A stretch of DNA of 64,000 bases from Serratia ureilytica (GTDB taxonomy: Bacteria > Pseudomonadota > Gammaproteobacteria > Enterobacterales > Enterobacteriaceae), in contig NZ_JABXOF010000006.1 of assembly GCF_013375155.1 (NCBI RefSeq), positions 62,001 to 126,000 of the forward strand, written 5' to 3'. This document shows, piece by piece, positions 26,344 to 35,984 of the stretch; within the stretch, counting starts at the first letter, position 1, and each line of letters begins with the position of its first letter. The notes below the pieces were generated by a model, which worked only from the letters and a program-made list of their open reading frames with translations, had not been told where the DNA came from and searched no databases. The position numbers and the translations under genes are program-made.

Positions 26344-27462
26344 TTGGCAACTGCAATAGAGGCGTTATCTTCAAAAGAATCCGTTTTAAAAGCCATCGAA
26401 GAATATAAAAAACTTGGCCGAGATGAATTCTTAAAACAACATAAAATTAAGCGATTTAAAAAATTCACCCTTCATTATAATGGCGAAAAGTACGACATCC
26501 GAGGCATTGCCGCTAGAGCATACAGTGAGCAGAATGGTTATCCGTTTAAGGGAATCAACGCCGATAGCGGAACGGAAAAAGCCATCCAATTTCTCAAAGG
26601 CCTCGGTTTTGAGATCGTCGAAACGCCACATCCTTTTGACTATTTAACCGAAGGCAAACTGTACACACGCAAAGCGCTTATCGAGCTCTACGGCGGGCAG
26701 TTGCAAGGCGGTATCTGGACCCCGCGGGAATTCCCGGTGATCTTTATCTTCACCGGAGAAAGCGGCGAAACCTACGGCTATAAAGATGGATGGACAGCCG
26801 AAGGCAGCTTCTCTTATACGGGAGAAGGCCAAAAAGGCGATATGGAATTTATTCGAGGTAATAAATCCATCCGTGACCATAAAAAAGACGGCAAAGACAT
26901 CTTCCTGTTTGAAGACAACAAAAAAGAAAAAGGCGTCCGCTATCTTGGCATGTTCGAGTGCGATTCTTGGGATCATATTCAGTGCTTAGATTTCGAAAAT
27001 AACCTGCGGCAAGGCATTACCTTTAACCTTTTCAAAGTCTCGTCACTGCATGCGGTTGAAGAAGATGCAGAAACCGATGAAGCTGATACGCAGACAGAGA
27101 CGCTCGAACAGTTGCGCAAGAAGGCACTGCAGTCCTCACAGCAATCGGGCCAGCGCCAACAGAGCGACAGCAAAAAATCCTGGTTCAAACGCAGCGAAGA
27201 CGTAAAAAAATACGTGCTCAAGCGCGCCAATGGCATCTGCGAAGCCTGCGAGCAGCCGGCACCGTTCAAGAAAAAGAACGGCGAGCCCTACCTCGAACCC
27301 CATCACACTAAACGCCTAGCCGACGAAGGCCCCGATCATCCGCAGTGGGTGGGCGCCATCTGCCCAACTTGCCATCGGCGGATTCATAGCGGGGTGGATG
27401 GGAAGGACATTAATAAGATTTTAATGAAAAAAATAGAGCTGAAAGAAGCCGGTTTCATATAG
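26344..27462 (+). CDS. McrA-like HNH restriction endonuclease (type IV, modified-DNA specific)
   Basis: This 372-residue protein has three parts. An N-terminal domain (to about 85) resembles the ScoMcrA head (SVLKAIEEYKKLGRDEFLK, YDIRGIAARAY). A middle domain (about 90-230) with FSYTGEGQKGDMEF and the GN-x-x-I/RDH pattern resembles SRA-type readers of modified cytosine. A C-terminal HNH nuclease has EPHHTKRL and CxxC pairs (CEACEQ, CPTCHRR). ScoMcrA has an extra phosphorothioate-binding SBD of about 150 residues between SRA and HNH; here only a 50-residue polar linker is present. TTG 26344 is preferred, with GAGG seven bases upstream; GTG 26338 abuts that site. It should cut invading modified DNA. 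Confidence 0.72.
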   Translation: MATAIEALSSKESVLKAIEEYKKLGRDEFLKQHKIKRFKKFTLHYNGEKYDIRGIAARAYSEQNGYPFKGINADSGTEKAIQFLKGLGFEIVETPHPFDYLTEGKLYTRKALIELYGGQLQGGIWTPREFPVIFIFTGESGETYGYKDGWTAEGSFSYTGEGQKGDMEFIRGNKSIRDHKKDGKDIFLFEDNKKEKGVRYLGMFECDSWDHIQCLDFENNLRQGITFNLFKVSSLHAVEEDAETDEADTQTETLEQLRKKALQSSQQSGQRQQSDSKKSWFKRSEDVKKYVLKRANGICEACEQPAPFKKKNGEPYLEPHHTKRLADEGPDHPQWVGAICPTCHRRIHSGVDGKDINKILMKKIELKEAGFI

Positions 27463-27522
27463 ATTCACTGTATAGAAAAAAACTCTCCTATTTCGCTTAC
27501 ATGGGTATCGGAGGGTTATTTA

Positions 27523-27729
27523 TCATTGGGAAACCCCACTTTTCGTCTGAAATTTACTTTTCAAGTAATAGAGATTGGACATATCCCTCCTGGGACAGCC
27601 AGAGATAAAAATGAGGCTATATGCAGAAACGACCAAAAGGTCAGATATTTCGGCAACGGAATAACCACGTTCCGTTATTTGACGGACGGTATCTTCCTTA
27701 AATTCAGGTGTAAATTGTGGTGTGCCCAT
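27523..27729 (-). pseudogene. IS3-family transposase OrfA fragment
   Basis: The first 40 residues (MGTPQFTPEFKEDTVRQITE, RGYSVAEISDLLVVSAYSL) are a normal OrfA helix-turn-helix start with its own ribosome binding site. After AYSL the sequence departs from the family and soon stops. It is an isolated 5' piece, about 100 bases beyond the end of zorD, and marks a past insertion at the left edge of the Zorya operon. Confidence 0.75.
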
Positions 27730-27827
27730 ACGCTCTTCCTATGCTCAAAATATAATACAGAATCGTCTACCGGCATAAGAGCAGTCCACTTTCAGCTCCG
27801 TTTATTCACTTACAAAACCAGGTAAAG

Positions 27828-30800
27828 CTATACCCCTTTCAAAACGACCTCAAAATCGGCACCACTCAAATCAGGCGTAGCGCAGAGCATATCCCTGGCT
27901 AATGCACGTCGACGCTGTAAAAGGTCATCCAGAGTTTCTTCAAATGTGGTTATTTCAGTATCCCTTACCGTCGGGTAATAAACATACACATCTTTAGTTT
28001 GCCCAATTCGGTACGCCCGGTCCGTTGCCTGATCTTCTTTGGCTGGGTTCCAGCAGCGAGTGAAATGAATGACATGATTGGCTTTCTGTACGTTAACCCC
28101 AAAACCAACAGCGACCGTGGAGAGAATAATCACGCCAAAGCCGAGTTGGGCCTGGAAATCATCAATCAATCGCTGACGGCTGTTCTGGTTCTGACTTTTG
28201 GTGCTGGTATCACCATTGATAATAACAGGACGAAAACCAAACTTTTGATGGATCGCATGTTGAAGTTCGCGCTGTAAATCTCGAAGCTCGGTAAAAATAA
28301 TAACCTTGTCTTCAGTGGTGTTTTTTATTTCTGAGAGTATTTTCAGCAACCAGCTAAGCTTGGGCGAGTTATCACGAAAACGTTGCTCTGGATTGACTAC
28401 TGCAGGATGCGCGCAAATGAGTTTCAGCCGGTGTAACAAACCTAACATACCGGTTCCGGCCTGCTGCATCCCTTCGCTCAGTGCTTGCTGCTGTTGCCAG
28501 TTTGCAACAGACGAAAGGTAGAGCTGTTTTTGCGCACCAGACAACATCAATTGCTTGCAGCTTTCCACTTCAATTTTCTGTGGTAAATCACGCGCAACCT
28601 CTTCTTTAGTTCGGCGCAACGTCTGCGGCTCGATCAACGCGCGTAAATTCTCAAGTCTTCCTGTATCCCGGCCCGCTTCGTTTTCGATAGGACGAACATA
28701 GTGTTTACCAAATTCATTTAGTGCCCCTAACAATCCTGGTTGGGCAAAATCAAATAGGCTCCACAGATCGACAAGTGTGTTTTCGACTGGCGTGCCTGTA
28801 CATGCCACTTTAAACCTAGCTTGTACCGCATTGGCGGCATGGGTAATTAATGCAGCAGGGTTCTTTATTTTTTGTGCTTCGTCGCACACCATGATAGACC
28901 ACGGCTGGCGCGCCAACGAGAACTCCTGATCGCGAAGCGTTTCGTAGGTTGTCAGAATGATTTTCGACTCACCCTGCCAGCCGGGTTTGAGCAGATTTTT
29001 GATCCCCTGAGACTGCAGATGAGCAGGAATAGCCTGTTTCGGATATTTCATCGCCTTAATGGTGTCACCATACAATTTCAACACCGAAATCCCAGCAGGG
29101 TAGAAGAAATTGTCCAGTTCACGTTCCCAGTTATCTAAAAGAGATACGGGGGCAACAATGAGACTTGGTGGTTCATCAGGGAATTTTTCAATGAACCATA
29201 CCAGGAAGCTCAGAATTTGCAGCGTTTTTCCCAGCCCCATATCATCTGCAAGCAGGCAACCTGCGGTTTCCTCAGGAGAACGAAGGAAGAGTTGCTGGAG
29301 CCAGGCTATACCTTCACGTTGGTGGTCTTTAAGTCGGATGTGCTCTTTCAGACTCAGGGGAATTTCAGGTTTGGCATGACGCGCACTAAGGAGTGAATCA
29401 CGGCGCTGTTTGATGTAGGCAGCTTCTTCAATATTCTGCTCAATTTTGAGTACAGCTCGGACCGCTTTATCACCAACGTTGTCTTGAGCATCATTTTCAG
29501 TGTTATGTTGTTTTTCCCAGTTTTTACTGAAGGTTTTGGCTGTATCCAGCGGTAATTGGCTATCATTCCACGGTACGGCAATATGCATTTCACCAGCTGC
29601 ATCTGCCTGAGCAATTCTCTCCTGCAATTCGTTTAAATGGTTAAAATTTTCGGGCTGCCAACCACCCAGTACTTCGCCTGAAAATGCTGAGAATGAGAAA
29701 TCGATGTCATCTGGAAGCCAGTTTTCACTCTGCGCTTTGGTCAGCCAGGGTGAGGAGATTTTTTCAAACTCACCAATGCCAATCACCCGATCGCCATACT
29801 TAGCAATATCCAGCACATCGCTAAATTCTTTTCCTTCAATTTCTTGCTGCCAGCGAGTGAGTAGTGTCTGGCAATCGAGCCACTGTTGTTCAGTGAACTG
29901 ACTTAATTCCAGCTCGTAGCCTTGCCATGAACCGGCAGGCATCTGTGCAGCAACGCTAATACCGAGTTGCTGTATGAATTTTTCCAGCTCCCAGGGCGCT
30001 GAGAACACAAAAGTGATTTCTGGCTGGGGAACAGGTGAAACGGGCTCAAGTATCAGCATAACTTCCGCGATCTTATTCTCAGCACTCAATTGCGGTATCA
30101 ACCTGAAATGATGAAAGAAAATCCTGGCATCAAACAATGCCTGTTCGTGTTCCTCAGGGGCAATAACACTGGCGGCCTCTTCACCCAAAAATGTATAAGG
30201 ATTGCGAACAAAGGAAAGCGCTTCACTTCCGGCCACTCGACGACCTGGGATCGAGTGTATTGAATTTAATACCTCTTTTACTTCGGGAGGGATGATGACA
30301 TGGCTGAGTTCGCCATTCTCGCCGGGGATGCGGTAGCTATCGTGAACCTGCGAGTTCTTGTCAAAACTGCCCAGCCAGTTAGGTGGCTGGTCCTCGAAAT
30401 GGGGTTCAATTTCGATAACTTCAGTATCGGCAACCGTTGCTTTACGCAGACGTAATGACAGTGAAGTTGGTTTGACGACATGCGTTTTTTCTAAATAATC
30501 ATCAAATTTTGCGGCAGCTTGTTTCGCACATTTGCGGATTGCGGCCCATCCCAATTGATTAGTGGTTTCGCCAGGGGTCTGATTTTGCTGTGCATTGAGT
30601 TGCTCTGTTGCCTGTAAGAGTGCCCAGTTTTCCCGCGATAACAGGTATTGCTGATTTTCATGGGTTAAAATGGCACCGGTACGACTAAAACGGATCGGCT
30701 TGCGGGCGGGAAGCGAAGCCCATTCAGCAATCCAGACGCGAAAATCACAGTCACTTAATGCGCCACGTGAACTCAGGCTTGCGCGTAAAGGCATTACCTC

Positions 30801-31076
30801 AGGTACACCGATAAGAGGCAGGCTGCTGGCATGTTCCTCATCCCCCAGTAGGCGATACAGCGAGTCCCAACTCAACAACCACCGGTCTGTGAGTGATATC
30901 AGATAGTCTTCTTCTGCCAATTGCTCAAGCCAGGATGCCAGCGCCCAAAGCTCGGGATCATTCACCAAAGATTGAGGAAAACTGAGCCCGTTTTCCTCAA
31001 CCTGGTACTGATTCTTGAGGTGGCGTTCTATCTGCTGACGGTTTCCCGTCAGTTTACTTAACAGACGTTTCAGCAT
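27828..31076 (-). CDS. zorD: Zorya type I protein ZorD, SNF2-family helicase/nuclease
   Basis: This 1082-residue protein has a large N-terminal region (to about 560) without a recognised motif, and a SNF2-type helicase core. Walker A is DDMGLGKTLQIL (about 610-620), the Walker B variant is DEAQ (about 731), and the C-terminal RecA lobe includes GFGVNVQKANHVIHF and RAYRIGQTKDVYVY. The length fits type I ZorD, which degrades or unwinds phage DNA after ZorAB senses infection. It overlaps zorC by one base (TAATG). The order zorA-zorB-zorC-zorD on one strand is complete. Confidence 0.9.
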   Translation of the reverse strand: MLKRLLSKLTGNRQQIERHLKNQYQVEENGLSFPQSLVNDPELWALASWLEQLAEEDYLISLTDRWLLSWDSLYRLLGDEEHASSLPLIGVPEVMPLRASLSSRGALSDCDFRVWIAEWASLPARKPIRFSRTGAILTHENQQYLLSRENWALLQATEQLNAQQNQTPGETTNQLGWAAIRKCAKQAAAKFDDYLEKTHVVKPTSLSLRLRKATVADTEVIEIEPHFEDQPPNWLGSFDKNSQVHDSYRIPGENGELSHVIIPPEVKEVLNSIHSIPGRRVAGSEALSFVRNPYTFLGEEAASVIAPEEHEQALFDARIFFHHFRLIPQLSAENKIAEVMLILEPVSPVPQPEITFVFSAPWELEKFIQQLGISVAAQMPAGSWQGYELELSQFTEQQWLDCQTLLTRWQQEIEGKEFSDVLDIAKYGDRVIGIGEFEKISSPWLTKAQSENWLPDDIDFSFSAFSGEVLGGWQPENFNHLNELQERIAQADAAGEMHIAVPWNDSQLPLDTAKTFSKNWEKQHNTENDAQDNVGDKAVRAVLKIEQNIEEAAYIKQRRDSLLSARHAKPEIPLSLKEHIRLKDHQREGIAWLQQLFLRSPEETAGCLLADDMGLGKTLQILSFLVWFIEKFPDEPPSLIVAPVSLLDNWERELDNFFYPAGISVLKLYGDTIKAMKYPKQAIPAHLQSQGIKNLLKPGWQGESKIILTTYETLRDQEFSLARQPWSIMVCDEAQKIKNPAALITHAANAVQARFKVACTGTPVENTLVDLWSLFDFAQPGLLGALNEFGKHYVRPIENEAGRDTGRLENLRALIEPQTLRRTKEEVARDLPQKIEVESCKQLMLSGAQKQLYLSSVANWQQQQALSEGMQQAGTGMLGLLHRLKLICAHPAVVNPEQRFRDNSPKLSWLLKILSEIKNTTEDKVIIFTELRDLQRELQHAIHQKFGFRPVIINGDTSTKSQNQNSRQRLIDDFQAQLGFGVIILSTVAVGFGVNVQKANHVIHFTRCWNPAKEDQATDRAYRIGQTKDVYVYYPTVRDTEITTFEETLDDLLQRRRALARDMLCATPDLSGADFEVVLKGV

Positions 31077-32755
31077 TATTTGATCCAGTAACGATGTGGT
31101 TCTTTAGTCACAGGCGCAAAGCCTAATCGTAACAACTCTCTTTCTATGGTGTCATCAGGTATGCTGAGCTGAACGGACAGCACGCCGCCTTTTTGTCGAT
31201 TATCGCTGACGACACATGAGCTACCATCAACCAAGTGCTGTATAGCCGTATCACGCAACGGATTGATGATTTTGATGGCAGACAGAGAAACAGGGGAGGA
31301 CGCATTTTTATCGACAAACTTAACGGATTCCTCCGCCATCCACCGAATGCCTAACTTGCGTAACTCATCATCGTATTTCAGCATCCAACCCGTGATACGG
31401 ACCTTGTTATAGCCCTCAGCTCGTGGCGTATGAGGCATGCGAATCGCACAGCGTACCTGATCTTTTAGATGGTTGATGTCCAGGGTACGAGATTCAGGGT
31501 TAAATGGCGCGTGTCCTATCCTGTAGGCATACATTGCATTGCCTGTTCCGGAAAACTCGACGAACAGATAATCATTGATCTGCATAATCATTGCGTTATC
31601 GAGGCTGCGTCCGCCTCGTAAATAGCTCAACCGCCCTTTATTCTCTTCGCGGAATTTCACAAAATCGCTACCACAATCTTGCCAGGCATCCGGCCCCATG
31701 ACGATACGAGTAAATCCCATCTGATTGGCAAAACGCAGCCAGTAGTGCAATCGAGCCTGATCAACATCACCATTACCGCGCAGCAGTTCAAAGAAATGCA
31801 TCAGGTCTTGTTTAGCCAGCCAGCCTCGCACCATGGCTGCTACGGGTTCAGAAACGTACTGGTGCCATTTATTCTGCTGGCTTTTCAGTTGCGGGTTATC
31901 CCAGTATTCCAGCGCGGCCTGTTTCAGAGCTGAATGAGACTGATCGCGATAAATAGAATGGTAATAACGAGTCAGGATCGCACTCATGATGTCATCACGG
32001 AAACGTACCCACTGCGCAGCCAGACCTAACAACCAGCTAATTTTGTCCAGAAACTGGGGATCGTCAAGTGTGTCTAGCTGAGCTAAAAGCACCGTGAAAA
32101 TACGTTTCCACAACCAACTGCTATCAGGGATTTGTGCGATTTTTTCTAATGACGAAAATGAATTGATCTCACCCGCAAGTAACTGTCTGGAGATCAGGTC
32201 CCCCGCCTGTGGGGTAAAGATATCATTATAAAAATCAATGGTTTTAATCCACGACTTTTCTCTTCGTATAGCCGCTTTCACCACCAGGTAACCCTGAGCG
32301 ATATGCCCACGCAGCACGCACCAGTGTGGGTTTGTCTCAGGTGATGGGTTCTGGTAGGCAAAATAGCTTGAACAAAGTGCGGCCCAGTCTCGACGTTTCA
32401 GGGTTTTAGTTTCAAGACGTTTTTTGATGGCATTGTTTACTTCAGGGAAAAAAGCATCATCCTCAAGCAGTATTGGCTGATCAGGATATGACGGATCATT
32501 ATCGGCGAGACCATAAAACACCATCCGCCACTCTCGTTCCGAAAGTTCTTGTGCAAGACGAAGGCGACGCATAGCCGCCAGCCGCATTTCTTGTGGCGGT
32601 AAAGGGATTTTTTCTGCCTTATCAAACCGCTTTTCCATTTCGATAGCAGCGGAGGCCAGCGCGTGGAAATCATTATGCAGATAATGGCCATCCCGTTGGC
32701 TGGAAGAGAGTCTCGCTGCAATGCGTTGAGAAAGAGAATTGAGTGCGGGTGTCAT
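31076..32755 (-). CDS. zorC: Zorya type I protein ZorC
   Basis: This 559-residue cytoplasmic protein starts at ATG 32755, which overlaps the zorB stop as ATGA; an ATG seven codons earlier would overlap zorB further. Its length fits type I ZorC, which carries the EH signature region. Stretches such as LSYLRGGRSLDNAMIMQIND and WMAEESVKFVDKN near the C-terminal half fit that region. ZorC is thought to act with ZorD on DNA. Identification rests mainly on context between unmistakable zorB and zorD. Confidence 0.85.
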   Translation of the reverse strand: MTPALNSLSQRIAARLSSSQRDGHYLHNDFHALASAAIEMEKRFDKAEKIPLPPQEMRLAAMRRLRLAQELSEREWRMVFYGLADNDPSYPDQPILLEDDAFFPEVNNAIKKRLETKTLKRRDWAALCSSYFAYQNPSPETNPHWCVLRGHIAQGYLVVKAAIRREKSWIKTIDFYNDIFTPQAGDLISRQLLAGEINSFSSLEKIAQIPDSSWLWKRIFTVLLAQLDTLDDPQFLDKISWLLGLAAQWVRFRDDIMSAILTRYYHSIYRDQSHSALKQAALEYWDNPQLKSQQNKWHQYVSEPVAAMVRGWLAKQDLMHFFELLRGNGDVDQARLHYWLRFANQMGFTRIVMGPDAWQDCGSDFVKFREENKGRLSYLRGGRSLDNAMIMQINDYLFVEFSGTGNAMYAYRIGHAPFNPESRTLDINHLKDQVRCAIRMPHTPRAEGYNKVRITGWMLKYDDELRKLGIRWMAEESVKFVDKNASSPVSLSAIKIINPLRDTAIQHLVDGSSCVVSDNRQKGGVLSVQLSIPDDTIERELLRLGFAPVTKEPHRYWIK

Positions 32756-33492
32756 TGCGGCATCACCAACTGGCAAACTTCTTTATTGACGACGGGGGGA
32801 AAATCCACCTCACCGGTCCCATCACGTTTATCTTTAAGTCCGAAGAACTGCATACGTAATTCGACACGGCGGCTAGCTTCCTTGCTTTCCTTGGCATTAT
32901 TGAAGGAGACGCCACCCGCGAGGAAAAGTTTACGGATTTGGAGCTGCTGTTCTGCAGATATATTTTTTTGCAGAGGGCTGCGGCTATCGAGCAGACTACA
33001 CATTACCCACTCAGATCGTTGCAGGGAAAGATGTAGGTTGTATAAGTACGAACCGTCGGTATCGGTAAACCCTTCAATGACAATTTGCTTAAACCACTTC
33101 TTGCCTTCTTCACTGTTGGACGCTTCCAGCACAAGAGGAACAACATCCTGCAACGCTGTTTGCCCTTCAGCGTTCAGGAAAAATTGGTTGTGATTGAAAC
33201 GCCCGGCTTCGCCAAAGCTGATACGGTTATCGTGGCAATCTACCACGATGGTTTTATTCACGTTGCGGGCATGCAGTTCCAGGCGCTCACACAGTCTGGA
33301 TATATCCTGTCCCCTTGTTTTTTCACCTTGTTCCGCACGTTGAATACGTTGTGTAACGGAACTCAGCGAAGCAACCATAACGACCAGAAATAACACCATC
33401 ATGGCAGTCATCAAATCGGCATAGGAGATCCAGAAGGGTTTCTCTGCTTCATCGCTGCGGCGTTTTTTAACGCCAAATGCATTTCCAAACAT
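32752..33492 (-). CDS. zorB: Zorya protein ZorB, MotB-like stator with peptidoglycan-binding domain
   Basis: This 246-residue inner-membrane protein has one N-terminal helix, FWISYADLMTAMMVLFLVVM, with the ion-channel aspartate at residue 26 as in E. coli ZorB and MotB. A periplasmic linker follows, then an OmpA/MotB domain (IVIEGFTDTDGSYLYNLHLS, and a final RRVELRMQF block) that binds peptidoglycan. ZorA5B2-type complexes form a proton-driven motor at the envelope. The gene lies 13 bases after zorA and overlaps zorC by four. Confidence 0.92.
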   Translation of the reverse strand: MFGNAFGVKKRRSDEAEKPFWISYADLMTAMMVLFLVVMVASLSSVTQRIQRAEQGEKTRGQDISRLCERLELHARNVNKTIVVDCHDNRISFGEAGRFNHNQFFLNAEGQTALQDVVPLVLEASNSEEGKKWFKQIVIEGFTDTDGSYLYNLHLSLQRSEWVMCSLLDSRSPLQKNISAEQQLQIRKLFLAGGVSFNNAKESKEASRRVELRMQFFGLKDKRDGTGEVDFPPVVNKEVCQLVMPQ

Positions 33493-33505
33493 CAGCCGTC
33501 ACCCC

Positions 33506-35695
33506 TTAGGCACGAACGCGTGACAGGACATCATCAAGCTCGCTGACGCTTTCTCCGATCTGTTCGACAGAACCCGCGAGTAGAGTAGAGGCCTTCGCCA
33601 TTTCGACGTCCAGTTTGCCCAGCGTTTTATCCAGACTGCGTGAAACTCCTTCAGAGAAGTCTTCAAACCCTTTCCCGAGCACGTTACTGACATTTTCCAT
33701 AAAGGCCTGTGCTTCCCGGTTATAGCTCTGCAGACGCTCACCGTGCTGCTTAAGATCGGCGATAAATTGATTGCGTGTGGTTTGTTCAGACTGCGTATTG
33801 GCGGCGAGCAGCTCCAGCATGGCAATGGATTTGCTAACAGCTTCCCGATTGTTACGATAATCAGCCACAACGGAAGTGAGTTCGCTGGTGGCAAGGGAGA
33901 GTGATGAACCTGCTGATTGCGCTTTATTCAGCACGTCAGCGGTAAGGTGGTTTGCTTCCGACACCCGATCACCTGCATGCTCAAAGCGTTCGGCAGCCAG
34001 ACGCATTTTTTCCGCGCCGTTTTGCATATCCTGAATCTGTCGGTTAGTTTGTTCTGCGAGCAAGCGGAGTGTTTCAGTCGTCCCCTGATGTTGGCTGGCA
34101 ACAGTGTCGATCAGCTGTTTAATCTGATCGTCTACCTCACTCATTACACGCTGTGTTTGTTCGTGAAGGGACTGCTGATTCGCTTGCTGATTCGCTGAAA
34201 TCTGTTGTTGGCCCTTGTCAATCTGCCCAAACAGGCTACCCAATTGCTCACCGAGCGCTTCGACAGAGGTTGCCATTTTTTCCATCGTGGCACTTTGGCC
34301 CTGCTGTACTGAATTCTGAATGGCTTCAATAAAGGCGGACATGTGTTCTGCCTGTGCTTTTTCCCGCGCCTCACTGTCGGCAAACATTTTCTCAAGCTGG
34401 CGGGCCATGCGTTCGCCAGCACCTTCGCCTTCAGCACCCATTTTGGCAACTGAGGCCTGAAGGCTAGTAAGCATGTCATTCATGCCAGCCTGCATAGCTT
34501 GCTGGCCAGACTTCATCTCTGACAACAGTTGCTCAATGAGCTGGGCGCTGCCCTGACGGGAATCATCGCTCACCTGACGCATGTCCTGTAGCAACGTGGC
34601 AAAACCGGTTTGCATTGTCTGAATCGAGCCAACGGTTTGCCCCATCATGTCGTTAAGATTTGTAAACTGCTGACCAAAGGTGGTATCGAGTTTCGCCATA
34701 AATGCCGTCAGCACATCCTGGAGCATGTTCTGCACCATGCCGCTTTGATCGCCACTCGCGGTTTGCACTGCGCCGGCAATTTTATCCAGAGGTGACTTCA
34801 GGCTATTTTCAATCGCGCCACTGACTTGCTCGGCAAACTGTTGCCCTGATTCTCGATAGGTCGTGCTAAGCGTGGTTGCCAACCGCTCGTTCTCCACTTT
34901 CTGGCGTTCGGCCAGATTCAGCAACATATCACGTAAATCGGTAACCAAACTCTCTTTCAGATGGCGAGCCTGGGTCGCGCTTTCATTACTGGATTTTACC
35001 AGTGAGGCAAGGTACTCCTCGCCCACGCCGCTGACGTAAAGTGCGTCGAGGGCAGCTGTGAATTTTTCCAGATATTTGTAGCACTTAGCGATGGATAATT
35101 TTTCAAGCCAGGTGACCAGAATGGAGGCGAAAATAGCAAATGCAGATCCCAGGAAGGCGTACAACACATCGCGCAGCAGATTATTGACGCTGCTGGAAAC
35201 CTGCTCTGGTGTGCTGGGGTCGAAGTGGTTGAGACCAATCATCAGACCATAGAAGGTACCGATAATCCCTACCCCCGTCAGAATGCCGGGCAGATGTTTG
35301 AAAAATTCGGTGTTCAGAGGAATATCGACCAGCTGTTGCTCCGAGAAGAAGCTGGCGCTTGGTGCAGTAGCCCGAATACGGACGATTTTCTCTTCCCCAT
35401 CTTCCAGCTCATATTGTGAGTGCAATGATTCTTCGAATTCATTCCAGGCGTGCTTTATCTCAGGCTGTACAAACAAATTTTGCAGATGCTGAAGTTGATC
35501 ATCTGGCTCATTATTTTCGATGCTATTAATCGACTGAGTATACTTTTTCAGGTTGTTAATAATTTTAACTGATCTAAAAAGATAAAAGAAAATAAAACAG
35601 AGGAATGCAAAACTGACGAGGCCGATAACGGTTGCCGGCACCATATAAGGTTGCACCGAGGTGAGCGCCAATAAGACAGAATTAAGCCAGGACAT
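33506..35695 (-). CDS. zorA: Zorya protein ZorA, MotA/ExbB-like channel with long cytoplasmic tail
   Basis: This 729-residue protein starts at ATG 35695 (AGG eight bases upstream); the frame open to 35737 lacks a site, and 729 residues is the E. coli ZorA length. Helix VPATVIGLVSFAFLCFIFFY lies near residues 18-40. MotA/TolQ-type helices follow with LTGVGIIGTFYGLMIGL (about 135-157) and AFLGSAFAIFASILVTWL (about 177-197). A very long helical tail rich in Q, E and A with coiled-coil repeats completes it; the tail projects into the cytoplasm and is needed for defence. It is the first gene of the Zorya operon. Confidence 0.92.
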   Translation of the reverse strand: MSWLNSVLLALTSVQPYMVPATVIGLVSFAFLCFIFFYLFRSVKIINNLKKYTQSINSIENNEPDDQLQHLQNLFVQPEIKHAWNEFEESLHSQYELEDGEEKIVRIRATAPSASFFSEQQLVDIPLNTEFFKHLPGILTGVGIIGTFYGLMIGLNHFDPSTPEQVSSSVNNLLRDVLYAFLGSAFAIFASILVTWLEKLSIAKCYKYLEKFTAALDALYVSGVGEEYLASLVKSSNESATQARHLKESLVTDLRDMLLNLAERQKVENERLATTLSTTYRESGQQFAEQVSGAIENSLKSPLDKIAGAVQTASGDQSGMVQNMLQDVLTAFMAKLDTTFGQQFTNLNDMMGQTVGSIQTMQTGFATLLQDMRQVSDDSRQGSAQLIEQLLSEMKSGQQAMQAGMNDMLTSLQASVAKMGAEGEGAGERMARQLEKMFADSEAREKAQAEHMSAFIEAIQNSVQQGQSATMEKMATSVEALGEQLGSLFGQIDKGQQQISANQQANQQSLHEQTQRVMSEVDDQIKQLIDTVASQHQGTTETLRLLAEQTNRQIQDMQNGAEKMRLAAERFEHAGDRVSEANHLTADVLNKAQSAGSSLSLATSELTSVVADYRNNREAVSKSIAMLELLAANTQSEQTTRNQFIADLKQHGERLQSYNREAQAFMENVSNVLGKGFEDFSEGVSRSLDKTLGKLDVEMAKASTLLAGSVEQIGESVSELDDVLSRVRA

Positions 35696-35984
35696 AGTTT
35701 TACCTGTTATATATTCAAAAAACACACGACAGAACAACCATTGATAACATTTTGATTGCTTTTGATCAAAAATTACTCACAGCTATTCACTTTCAATACC
35801 CATCAAATTTTTTGTTTCGATGCAACGTAGCAGAGTAGCAGACTTAGCTGCTCAAACGTTGAGCTTCACAGGAAGGTGAACAGGCTGATGTTGCAGACGA
35901 AACGGTGCTTTAGTTTCCTATTTTTCACCGATCAAAAGCAAACTTCTTTATACCACGTGATCCTGATCTCTTCCCAAGATCAGT

